Below are positions 49,537-61,400 of a stretch of DNA of 64,000 nucleotides, piece by piece; the first letter of the stretch is position 1, and each line of letters begins with the position of its first letter. A program made the translations under genes and the position numbers. This DNA comes from Phoronis australis. Lineage: Eukaryota; Phoronida; Phoronidae. The notes below the pieces were generated by a model. That model did no database searches and was not told where the DNA came from. It saw only the letters and a program-made list of their open reading frames with translations. The DNA is taken from assembly GCA_002633005.1 (NCBI GenBank), contig NMRA01000034.1, positions 1,427,540 through 1,491,539 of the forward strand. The letters are read 5' to 3'.

Positions 49537-50414
49537 AGGCAAAGGCAACCTTTGTTCATGTCATTTTAAGCAAAAATAAGGTTCGTTGATAATCCCAGAC
49601 ATATTTTTCACTTAATTACAGCTTTTCGTTATATAATTACTTATTCGTTCTCTACTCTGGATGTAACGTTTTGGGAGGCAAGAATTTCACGCCAATTTCT
49701 TTTCATATAGTCTGACTATGAGAGCTGTTGAGTCAGTCATCGTTCTACCTCGGCTGTGATAAGTTTGGTCATCGTTTGCTGTTGTTTATGAGTCAGTCAA
49801 CATGCCACACTGTTGCTGCATACCCGGATGTAGTCATTATCGCTCAGAGCCTGTAAGCAGCCTTGCTGCGATGTTGAGTAGTGGGAGTGAATACAGACCC
49901 AGTTCGGCACCCAGTGAACAGGGTAGTTCATTTGATAAGTTTATTGTGGACTTGTCTCAATTACTGGGGCTATTTAGAAGGAACCAGATGTGTGGCAAGA
50001 GAGTCACACGGCGGGATGTAAGCAGTTTGTGTGCTCAGGTCACTATCCAATGGGAGTGTGTTGCGGGACACTCGGGCTAGTGGGACAGTTGTTCCTCTGT
50101 TCATGAGATGATAATGAGTACATGCTGGTACACAGCAACAGTGTGGCATGTTGACTGACTGGTAAACAAAAGCAAACGACGACCGAAATTATCACAACCG
50201 AGATAGAACAATAACTAACTCGGCAGCCCTCAAAGTCAGACTACAAAAATAAATTGGTGCGAAATTCTAGCCTCCCAAAATGTGACATCTGGAGTAGAGG
50301 GCGAGTAATTGTTTAAGTTACCAAAAAGCTGTAACTAACTGAAAAATATGTCTGGGATAATCAACGAACCATATTTTTGCTAAAAATGACATGGCAAAAA
50401 GGTTGCCTCCACCT
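49537..50414. mobile_element. Kolobok-like foldback MITE with THAP ORF starts in both arms
   Basis: An 878-bp element flanked by TTAA (49533-49536 and 50415-50418), with inverted arms of ~310 bp (about 49537-49846 and 50105-50414) that match along their length. Outer ends are AGGCAAAGGCAACC and AGGTGGAGGCAACC. Each arm ends at an ATG with a THAP-like start: MPHCCCIPGCSHYRSEP on the plus strand (49802) and MPHCCCVPACTHYH on the minus strand (50149). In the centre a +1 frame holds VCSGHYPMG, fitting the Cys-x2-His of the C2CH THAP finger. TTAA targets plus THAP-bearing transposases are known for the Kolobok superfamily. Confidence 0.75.
49802..50080 (+). pseudogene. remnant THAP-type zinc finger ORF inside the Kolobok-like MITE
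   Basis: 92 codons open from ATG. The N-terminus has the C-x3-C spacing of a THAP finger (CCIPGC), but the Cys-x2-His pair is in the +1 frame (VCSGH), so the finger is frame-shifted. The intervening sequence is not conserved THAP, and no catalytic transposase domain is present. Confidence 0.5.
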
Positions 50415-50418
50415 TTAA

Positions 50419-51540
50419 GCCCTGAGAAGCACTACCATATCCGCCCTACAATTCTTAAAAAACATCACTTGCTCAATGGAGCCCCGCATTCTTGACATAT
50501 TGAAAATGGCGGGGTCCAAATACAAAATATATACCTAATCGGGTTAGCAGCTTCTCTGAGGCGCATTTGGTAACTTGGCGTCAAGCTAGGTGTCAAGCAC
50601 TAGAAATGGACATAAACCAAAAAATGGGAGGAAAGTTCTTGTTCAGTGTGTTGGAACTAATCAAATCAAATTCCTTTGACATATTTAAGAAACCACAAAC
50701 ACTAGAAACAGATTTATTGGTTATTTCCATCTTAACTCACTTCCCTGTAACAACAGCGAATCAAATCGCCAAGCTGCCATCTTTTACTCTTGGTTTTTTA
50801 CCTGATGACATTATGTAATGACACAAATGCTAAGCAATGACCCCAGTTAATGCTTTAGTTCACAAATTCACCAGTAGGTTAAAAATGCAAATGGCAGAGT
50901 ATAGCAAACCAATAGTAAAAAGTCAATCTTCGAGTGAATAAGTTCTTTCGAACGGCTTCATATCAGTGCAGGTATGTACAGAGGATTATTTTTGCAGATA
51001 AATGTGTTCACACAATCACAATTTCGACCTGAGGAGGTAAATATTCGACGTGCAATTTGAGTGTGATATGTATGACAATGACATAATTTTACAATGTCAA
51101 TATAGGGTTGGTTTACTGCATTCACAATTAACTGTGTTTTGACGTTGTCATTAACAACAAGCTAGCTGGCTCGCAGTAGCCCAACTCCACACACTGACAT
51201 GTAAACTATTAAGCATGCAAACAAAGACACCTAGCCAAACCTGTGCCTCTTTCAAACGTGACAGCAACCTTGGTACATTGACGAACCATCTACACAGGAT
51301 TCCTTGATTACGACGACTAACAGACAGAATTAAAAATGCTATCGATAGGGGCGCTGCATACCAACACAGGCAAAATGTGTAGCATTTTTATACATCTGAA
51401 AAATGCTAGAGACACAGTTGTACTGAAAAAGCTCCATCTATCTTAATTTTTGTTCCTTTAGTTTTATTTTGAATGTTTATCTGGTACAAATCAGATTTTT
51501 CTTAAAAATATTATTAGTACAATTGCCTCTGAAATGCTTA
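50419..51540. other. intergenic, no recognised feature
   Basis: A plus 83-codon ORF (50567-50818) has no family resemblance. AT-rich otherwise. Confidence 0.4.
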
Positions 51541-51544
51541 GAAA

Positions 51545-51810
51545 CCACCTGATAAACAATATGGCGGCTTCCAGAATGACGTTTTCAGCTTCCTGACCTG
51601 CTGACTTCTCTCTATGTTGAGCTGCTTTTGGTAAGTGAATAATTCTTAGTCCATACGTCATTGACATGCGATCGCGTTTAAATGTGTTTCTGTGTTGCTG
51701 TAAATGCTCTTTTAGGTCTTTATGGGTGGCAAGTTTTCTGATTTTGACCGTGTTCCCCTCATTTGTAAATTTGGAAAATGCCAAAATGGCGGTGTTCACG
51801 GGAACCAAAG
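51545..51810 (+). promoter_or_regulatory. candidate HEATR4 promoter and non-coding first exon
   Basis: Two YY1-like motifs in the same orientation: CAATATGGCGGC at 51557 and CCAAAATGGCGG at 51781. Between them is a consensus donor, TTTTG|GTAAGTG, at 51630/51631. YY1 motifs in this orientation typically lie just after the start site of broad promoters. The exon could splice to the acceptor at 54798. A 105-codon minus-strand ORF (51491-51808) overlaps; I see no family for it. Confidence 0.35.
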
Positions 51811-52005
51811 TTTCAAAGCTGTAGCAGAATAACCCTCGAGTTGTTGGTTTTCACTGGCTGCGTTAATGGCAGAGTATATGTATATATGTATAAGAATGGT
51901 GTATTTACTATAATTTACTATAAAAATGAGGTCAAAGGTTAAGTTACCACAATTTTTGTTACTGGGCTGAGGCTTGAAGAGTGTCAAGTAGTACAGCTAT
52001 AAATA

Positions 52006-53480
52006 GGGAGGACAATCAAAAAGTAGGTCACGGTGCTCCATATCTGCCTCCGTGTAAAACCCACGTCGGTAAATTACCCGATTTCAGACTTCAAAGTTAA
52101 CTATAAGACAATTTTGTGTTATAAATCGTTACCTTAGTCTTTATTTGTAAGTTTGTAATCTTTTTGTATCAAATTAGCGCTGATAAATCATTTTTTGTAA
52201 GCTTTTTTTAGCGCACGATTTTCCGCCATGCGATCAACTTTCGAAAAAGTACCTCTTGTTCCTCCTATCCAAAAGAGCACTATACTCTCAAATACAAACA
52301 TGAAATTTGGACAGGATGTAGTTTAGATGCGTGCGCATCTCCTCAAGTTGTTTTCTTGAAGTCAAGGCCAAGTTTTCATGGCGAATTTTCGATCGTCCGG
52401 AAGGCCTAATTTTGGTCGGTCGGGAGATTGATGTTTTTCCAGTTGCGCAATATGCCCCCCCGATTTTTAGATGAGGAATTTATCACTCTTTTAATTGGTA
52501 ATTATTTCATTTTCAGAAATTCTGTCAAACTGCTGCGCATTGGCACTTTTCAAACAGCAGTCGTTAGTTCACTAAGTCGCCGCATGTCAGCGCCACCATC
52601 GGCTACGTTGAAGTTCAATGGCATCGCAACTTCACCGTTCGAAATAAAGTTGTTACAAAGTTTTTGTTGCGTAAATGATGAAATCCTTTATGTTAAGAGT
52701 GATTTGTTTTCCCAAATGGTCTTTTGTCTACTTTCTGATGTTTTTTGCCATGATACGATCTAATAGTACATGGGTGGCACCCAGCACTGAAAAAAGTGGG
52801 GGAGCTATAGCCTCCCCCAGCCCCCTGTCACTGTCAGGCAATGATGTGTTGCCCATGCAGTAGTATTCAGGGGCAGATCTAGGATTTTTAGATAGGAGGG
52901 GGGGGCAGGGCAGAGTATTACGCAGGATTTTATCCGTAAGATATTTGTACCCTCAAACTGCCAAATGAAATATGGGAGTTTTAGGGGGGCCACGGGCCAG
53001 GCCCCCTTGCCCCCCCCAAATCCACCAATGTGATCTTGTGATTTGATGTGAAATTTCCTCCTAGCTCAGATGTATTTATTTCTGAGCTGATGTGGTGTCT
53101 TTGCTCTTTACCTTTTAAGCTGTGTAATCCATTATTTTCATCAAACATGATGAGCCTGTTCTATATGCTATAACAACACACTTAAACAGCAATATCTCTA
53201 TAGAAATCGATCCAAACTTCATATAATACATACCACCATGTTTGTCTCAATTAGACGAATCTTTTTATATGCAGCACATGTATATTCTTTTATTTTTTAC
53301 AAAATTATGTAAAAAGGCAGATATTTTACGCATAATCATCGCATTTCAACGGCCATTTTCTCGTCAACCGCTCATCCAATTTTTCTGATTTTTGCACCAT
53401 TTTGTTTCTCACACCAAGGGCTTTTCAAAAATGTATGACACATGGATATTGTAAAAAAATTAAAAAAACGTTGTCCTCCC
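52006..53480. mobile_element. mariner-like non-autonomous DNA transposon (TA target, GGGAGGACAA ends)
   Basis: Flanked by TA (52004-52005 and 53481-53482), with perfect 10-bp inverted ends GGGAGGACAA / TTGTCCTCCC. Length is 1475 bp. ORFs inside (for example 52428-52763) show no DDE transposase motif. A second MITE is nested at 52868-53030. Confidence 0.65.
52868..53030. mobile_element. nested hAT-type MITE (CAGGGGCAGATC end)
   Basis: 163 bp from CAGGGGCAGATCTAGGATTT to CCCCCCAAATCCACCAATG, with imperfect inverted ends and G-rich and C-rich flanks (gggccacgggccaggccccc). Target duplication not clear. Confidence 0.6.
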
Positions 53481-53482
53481 TA

Positions 53483-54798
53483 CTATAAACATTTTTGAAA
53501 CATTGAGAAAGCCAATCAACAGGTTCGATACATTTTACAAGCTGCATAAAGAGGGTATTTAGAAGTTAATACCAATCAGCATAATAGTTTGATTTTGGTG
53601 CTGGATTGTAAACAGCTGACCAACAGTTCGTGGACATAACAGACTTGCAACTTTGTTTTTGCTTATCAAATAATAGTGGGGGTATAGTAATTGTCGAAAT
53701 CACACACAGCCCTGTAGTGGAGTCACCCTGATGAAATTGGAAAACTGGCTAACCATTCAGATATCCCACCATTGTATATTAGCGAATGGCTATCAGATAT
53801 ATTGTTGCATGTGATTCACTGGAAGCTCCGTCTACAACATTCCCCCTTTCCTACGGAACAGGCACGCCACCAGGAACATGAACACCAGTTTGCCTCGTAC
53901 GCAAGTCATTGTCTTCCCTTGGTATCTTAACCACCACAACACAAGTGAGCAAAAGATTGTTTCTCATACAGGTCCTTGTCTCCTCAAATTATTACTATCA
54001 CCAAACTATAGCTCTGTTCGAGATTCCCACGTCTTAGTTGGCAGCTGCCTCATTGATATATCATCCATTTGCCAATTGTAGTAATTGAACAGATCACCCA
54101 ACCTAAAGAAACCTGGTGATCTTTTTTGAGATTGAGTTGTAATTGTGCTACAGTTCTCAAATTTTATAACAGATTTTAAATTGTTTTTACCAATGAAGAT
54201 AATGTTTAAGCCAGGTTTAAAAGTGGAATTGCTTTAGTTTGAAAAAATCATAAGAAAATACTTTTAGTTTAGTCAGTAAACAACTGTCCATCATATCTTT
54301 GTGGCTTATAAACTGTTACAGCCCCATATCCCTATCGGTATCTATCAATGACTATTATCAGTTGGACGGTTTTTGGATATCACTGGCCCCAGAGATGATA
54401 ACTGCAATCGCCCTGCCTAACAAAAAATCAAATTTGAGCTTACAGGATTCTATTTCCAATACCAAAATCACATTAAAACCATCTGCTACCACAGAAAACA
54501 ATTCAGAGTATAACAGGGTTAGCCAACCCTAGAATTGAGAATTCAAAAATAGTGTGGGCAATGACTCAAGGCTGAATGAGTGTGGTAATGTATCGAAACC
54601 AAGGTAGTGCTTTGGTTAAGACTTATAATTGATAGCTAAGAAGGGTGCCAAAATGCAGCTTTTAGTGAGTAAAGTGAAAACATATAAAGCTGTGAATCCA
54701 TTGCTCTGCATTTTTTGTTGGACTTAATAATAAGACCATGTAATTTTGTTTGCTTGCAGTACAGTTTACACTCTGAATGAATGTTTTTACTGTTACAG
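53483..54798. other. intergenic or HEATR4 leader intron, no recognised feature
   Basis: AT-rich. Short ORFs only. Confidence 0.4.
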
Positions 54799-54841
54799 AC
54801 TGGATTTAAGTGGTTGAGATCATTGAAATCAAAAAGCAGAG
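54799..54841 (+). other. HEATR4: HEATR4 5' leader part of first coding exon
   Basis: An acceptor (TTTTTACTGTTACAG) ends at 54798, so a spliced non-coding exon probably precedes it. Confidence 0.5.
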
Positions 54842-55444
54842 ATGTCTCAGAAGAAAATGAATACTCCAATGCTGTTTGCTTGTGCAGACAATGTGACTAT
54901 GCCCCATGTGGGTGCTGATGAAAGTAGCATGAAAAAGAACTCCAAAGTGCATAACGTTTCATTGCTTTCACCAATGGCGTATGGTGGAGCCACGCTGAAC
55001 ACAAATTACCTGAAAAAGATCAGTTCAGATTTAATATTCACTGAGGATGTGGTGAGAGAAAAGGCTTTCCACGCTCTTCCATATGACCAAAAATACTTTA
55101 CTGAACTACTGGATTATACCGATGTGCTGTATGAACTTCCTAAGAGGTTCAGAAAGGTCAAGGGTCTTGTCGGACGGCATAACAGCCGAGTATCAGACAA
55201 AAAGCACTTGCCTTGTCACCTGAAAAAGAGAGCTAAGCATTACTTGAAGCCTTTGAAGCGGCATATTACTGATCGTGGACTGGAAATGGAGCAGTGCTAT
55301 CTCAAAAAGCAGGAATCACATAAGTCTAGTATGAGGAAGGATGCTGCGGATGACGGTGTCCCAAGAAAGGGTTTCACTACTGATCAGAAACAAAAGAAAG
55401 TGGATTTAGAGAACAGACCAACTGTATTTTTGACAGCAGGACAG
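54842..55444 (+). CDS. HEATR4: HEATR4 exon with start codon
   Basis: 201 codons, from MSQKKMNTPMLFACADN to TVFLTAGQ; donor ACAG|GTGCGT. Contains the conserved NYLKK..LIFTEDVV block and a Lys/His-rich second half. Confidence 0.87.
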
Positions 55445-58400
55445 GTGCGTGTTTTCATGTTAGTGTTCTAACAATTTTGAATAATTTTTACACATCACCA
55501 TAACCACAAATCTCCATGAAAGATGTTACTTGACAGCGTACAACAACCAATATAGCAACAGAAAGTGACTGTGTCGCATATCTGGCAGGTACACCAAATT
55601 AGAGACTACAGCGCTGGCCTATTCATTCACTGAACACATTTTTCAAATCGGAAATTTCTTTTGGTAAAATGTTTATTGTAGATGAATTTTTGATTGTATC
55701 TTATCTGTATTGTGATGCTGATAAGATTTCTTATAACACCGCTCTTTTGGTGAAAAACATCGACTTTTGAAATGATTACGATGAATTTTAACTTAATGAA
55801 AAATTGAATCCCTTGATTCAACTCTATTAACCAATCATTGCAGTGGGTGCTATATTGCTAGGAGAGACCAGTAAGCTTCCATGTCACTGGTGTGATATTT
55901 CAAGGTCTCATAATGTCTTACTTATTACATTTAGGAGTCCTTATCACCTATTCCACCTATAGTCTCAAAGTCACTTCAACCTCCTGAAGATGAAGCATTG
56001 GGCTGGGACGCCTACATGTTGAACATTGTAAGTAAGGAGACTGCCCAGTGGATGGTCCATCAGCGTACCTCTCCTGGTGAACACCGAGAGAAGTTGTCAC
56101 AGATGTTGGACCAGCGTTATGGACCACCTCTGTCTAATGAGCTGGTTAGTGACAGTGTCAGTGACCCAGAACTATGCCAACAGAAAGAGAAACCTATCAA
56201 GAAATGGAAGAAGCAGGAGTCTGTGTACGGTTTTCTGAAATTTTTTGATATTTGGACACTTGAGTATAAAAATGGTGCTACACGAAATACAGTTGTTGAC
56301 ATGTTAATGCATCTTTTTTTAATACTCACACATTTTTGGAGTTTACAAACTGTTGAAGCTGGCAATGCATTCTTAGTAGCTACATTTTTTATATAAAAAA
56401 CATTGTCAACTATATTAACCCATTTTTGTCAATTTTTAGTTTACTTCAAGCTGCAGAGTTGGTGAGTGATGATTTGCCAACTGATCCGTACAGTGATGAA
56501 ACAGGCGCTTCTTTTTACCGTCTCCCGGCTGGCACAAGAAAACTGAAAAAAGTGCAGCAAAAAGAAGATGAAGGTAAGGTTGTGAAGCACTTACCACATT
56601 GCTGCTGCACTGATTGGTTCAACGTTCACTCTTATTATGACACTGCTAGGTGCTGCTAGTAATCTGGTCACTCTTACAATCACACTGCTGCTAGTGATCT
56701 GTTCACAGTTCATTTACAATCACACTGCTGGTAATGGTCTGTTCACACTTCATACTTACTGCCACTCTGCTGCTAGTGATCTGTTCATACTTCATACTTA
56801 TAATCACACTACTGCTAGTGATCTGTTCACACTTCATACATACAATCACACTGCTGCTAGTGATCTGTTCATACTTCATACTTACAATCACACTGCTGCC
56901 AGTGATCTGTTCACACTTCATACATACAATCACACTGCTGCTAGTGATCTGTTCACACTTCATACTTATAACACACTTCTGCCAGTGATCTGTTCACACT
57001 TCATACTTACACTACGGCTCACTTTTACATCATACTGCTGCTAGTACTCTTTGCAGTTCACTTTTACAAGAAAAAAATCCTATATTGACATACTCACCAG
57101 TTGAAATTGGGCAACTTGTGTGCTGCAAAGTCTGCCACAATGATCTAAGACACCATGCAATTGTAGACAATTATATTATCTCTGAACTTCTCTGGTTGCT
57201 GATGTTATCAGTTTGTATACTATAGACAATCAGAAACATCATAAACACACTGAGGCTGATAAAAGTATTAATTTTTCATTTTGAAAGTTTTCAAGTAAAC
57301 AAGTTCGTGGAACTACATGCGGGTACTATATGTTCTTGAATTTTGAAAATTGAAATAGAAAGGACTGTGACTTTTGAAGAGTGTTGCCAGCATTCTGCTT
57401 CTCATTAATTCTGCTGAGTGTGCAACATAATTGGGTCAATTACTAATAAACCAACAGGCAGCTGTTGGATTTTGATTCTTGACATGCCAATCACACTACT
57501 GCTAATGATTTGTTCAGTCCCGACAGGTTTCCAATTTGAATGAAGCAACATACAATTTCATAAAAAACAAAATAATTAAACAAAAACATGTATGTTGTAC
57601 ATTAGGTGAAATCTGAACTGCACAAACCTGCCCCATGAACTGCACAAACCTNTGTTTTGAAAATCTCCTTTGCTGGGCCAAACACTTGTAAGGGACAAAT
57701 GATTTGTTAAGTTTTGGCTGTATTTTTCTTATTTTTCAACTGCCCTGACCCTATATGTCAGTCACCATGGTTTCACCAAAGCGCCTGTAAGGGGGCATGT
57801 TATAACCCCTCCCCCAACTCCCTATAGGAACCTGATCTCATGTCAGCTAATAGTAATTTACAAGAGTCCCGTATTATGAGAACCAGTTATCTTTACAAGG
57901 GTAAAATTCAGTTCCTCAAAATCTAGTACCATTAGTGACTATTTAATTGACTTATTGGTTCCAACTGCCAAGAGATTGTGCCCTTTTTTACATTTGTTTT
58001 GGGAATTTCGCCATAGTTGACATAACACAAAGGATATGATAATGATTCAGTCATTAATGAGTTGTGGAAACACTTAATTTTTGTTTAAAATAATTCTAAT
58101 TGTCATTTTTGACAATTTTATGTTATATCATTTATTCACTTCCAGAGCGTTTGCTACTCCCATGTGAGTTGATATTTGAATGTTGTACCCTATCCCTCCT
58201 CACTAATTACTATATTAAAAACAACAACCTTTTCAAGATTTTCTCTATCTTTCCGGTTACAGGTACATATAACGAAGAGTTGTCGATCACTTTTTTTAGT
58301 AAAGATCAAGTCCTTAAAATGGTTTTAGCATCTCTTCTTTTTATTTGGACCACTTTTATACTCTGGTGTATTCTGGTACTCTCATGGGTCATGTGAAATA

Positions 58401-61400
58401 ATGTTGACATTTTTTATCCTACCAGGTGTTTGACCATGTTTTTTGTTGTGACGTGTTCCTTGCCTCAACCAAGCTTGTCCATTGCATGTTAACACTTTTC
58501 AATGTCACCCATAAACATCCTTGTCAGTCAGTTTGAGAATGTTGTAGTATCATCGTTTGTGGTGTTGGAACCCTATAATTGGCTATTCACTTTTATCTAT
58601 AATTTAATCAATGGATGGTTTATATATTGAATGTTGAAATATCAACCCAAAGGCATGTATGACAACATGATGTATGTAAACAATTTTAAAAATCATCATT
58701 GTGTTACGCCATTAACATTGGATGTTTTGTGGACTCTTGTAACATCGTTTTGTGCACATTTTATCTGTGTGCATGTTCATACTTAGGTAACAATCTTACG
58801 GCTAAGATGATCAACGTCACCAGACAGGTGACTCCACCACCTCCAACAATGAAGGACTTCCTCAACCCCAAGGTGGGCACTAAAATATTTGACACGGAAA
58901 ATGAATTTGAAAGAGAATGGCTGACAGGTAATGTTGATGTAACATATGCAGTTGTTTTCGTATACGACCATCATGTAATGTTCATGTAACATGCATTAGT
59001 GTTTGTGGAAACATTTTAGCAACTAGTTGAGTATTTCCATACCCAATGGTTACTGAGTTGTTGTTCTGTGACCCTGCACTGTTTTGATCATTTCCCAATT
59101 AAGCACTTCTCAGTGAACCCGAGCTAACAAGATAAGACATACAACTATCAGTTTGTTATCACATAAAAAGAACAACATGGTAAAAATTGTCCAGTTAGGA
59201 GTACTCTCTAAAATTTGGGACATCAAAATCCACAGTGGCCCCCCAACCATCTCACAATCGGCACCAATTGCATGTGTGGTAGGCCTCTCATGGGGCTTGT
59301 TGGCAATGGGCAAATTGTCTTTAGTCTGTTTATAAATTGGTGTCAGTTTTTACATAAATGATTTTGAACAAATCTTGTTTCTCTGTGCTGGTGTGTATAT
59401 TAATTAACTGTTTAAGTACATAGAGCATCAAGGCAGGCAATGTGCCCTCAGATACTACAACATTACTGTACTGTTTAAGTAATAATACACTGGGTAACAG
59501 TTAAAGCAGGCAATGAGCCCTCATGTAGTACAACAGCACTGGGTAACAAGGCACCAGGTAAAGGTCCCCTCAGGTAGTACAATGGCAGCAAATTGGCGCT
59601 AGAGAGAATATCAGCCTCTGTTGGTTATCGTGTGCTTGTTACAGATTTGGATTTCCAATTATGGAGAACACCGGGCACGTATGCAACTATTTGGCTGAAT
59701 CTTCATGACTCCATAAAGATTATGAAGGCTGAATATGTTTTATTTACAATGGTTGAAAATTTGCAAAAATTAGCATTTTTGAAAACTCCTGCTTCTATAA
59801 TTGAGTCAAACTTAATTTGCAAACTTCAAACTGTTAATAAACAAGTTTGTTGCAATGAATCTTTCTCTTGAAGCAATTAAGCAAAGTACTCCGTTCATCT
59901 GATACCTGTAACATCATGTAGTAAAGAATGCCAAACTCACTCCTGAACTAAAACTGTGACTCTCCTAAACATTGAACTAAATTATATTTTTCATTATATG
60001 GTAAGGGGATTTAAGTCATTCATCTTAACTTTTTTTTAATTTGTTTTATTTTACAATAAAAGGTGAGAAAGTGGTTCATCAAATACACGGCGATGCAACA
60101 AAGATTGTGATGGAAAATAACAACAAATATAAAAAGAAATTGCGCAAAGTGACCCCAAGGAAGCCAGAGGACTGGTTTGCAGAGACTAAGGAGGAGAGAA
60201 AAGCAAAGCAAGAGATGACTACAGTGGTGAATGCTGTGGAGAAAGGAGTTCACAGGTGGACAGGCTTACCTGACCCTATAGATGTAAGTTAAGTACGCAG
60301 TTTCTATCTGTGTGTGTGTGTTTGTGTGTCTGTGTCTGTGTGTGTGTCTGTGTGTATGTCTGTGTGTGTGTCTGTGTGTGTGTCTGTGTGTGTGTCTGTG
60401 TGCACGCCAGATGAGACTTCGTTACATGACCTATAGAATATCTATTTACCTCATAATAAATAACATTATTCACAATCCTCCTCTTGTTTTACTCTGCAAC
60501 ATAGCTCGTGGTGTACCTCGGGCAAAATAGATTACGATAAATAATGTTGTGAGTGCACACTATCTACCTACAAGTGAAATGATTATTACTCTATAACCTT
60601 TGCTGCTTGCTGAATGTTATCCGTCTGCAGAATGCACCCCAGGCAATTTGACTGCAAGGAGCAGTTGGTTTTCTTATTTAAAGAATGACAATTCTAATAA
60701 TCTGGCTTCCCAGGCATTCTTCTTTCTGGTAGATTAGTTTGAGTTGATCACCACACTTGCAATAACATCTCAGTTTAAAACTTGACTGTTTCATCAAGGG
60801 ATTGGAATTATTGTGCAATAATCATGTGACAACATTTTTTTACCCACAACAACCGATAGTTCTTATGGCATATAATCAGAAAATGGCAGTGTTACTTTTT
60901 GTACCTCAAACACCGTAAGTAAAGTGGGCTTAATTTGGGAGTGATGGAGGCCTATGCCTTACTCACTTAGACATTTTTGAATGACACTCATGTTTCATTG
61001 GCTTTCATTTCAGAAAGCCAATGAAACACTGAGAAACTAGTTGTAGCTCCAAATCTACGACCTTTGGCATATTATTCAGAAAATTTTCCTTGACCATAGG
61101 ATGGGGGGGGGCTGTTTGCAGAGATTCCTAGTTGGTTAGTTTTGGGTTTTCTGGTTGAGTTTGTAAAAAAACAGTCAGTGTTAATTTTTTTCACTGATGG
61201 GACATTTGACAAAATTGAGATTTAAAGCTGCATTTCATCTTGTTTAGGTAGCAAAAACAAAAATCTAGTTACGCCATCAGCTTTATACTCTCATGAAGTT
61301 GGTCTCATGATAGGATTCCATTTCCATTAACAACAAGAACATCGAAAACATAAGCGACTCAAGAAAACGCTTCAGAGTTTTTTGGAGTTGGGCAACCATA

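Noticed and set aside
51491-51808. 105-codon minus-strand ORF (MVPVNTAILAF...)
   Set aside because: Not recognised, no consensus splice context found, overlaps a better-supported candidate leader exon on the plus strand. Kept only as a remark.
56637-57044. Plus- and minus-strand repeat ORFs (YNHTAASDLF-type and MKCEQITSSS-type)
   Set aside because: Products of the 42-bp intronic minisatellite, whose period is a multiple of 3.
60276-60530. Cys/Val-rich and His/Thr-rich ORFs
   Set aside because: Translation of the TG microsatellite; on the minus strand the opposite of HEATR4 sequence.
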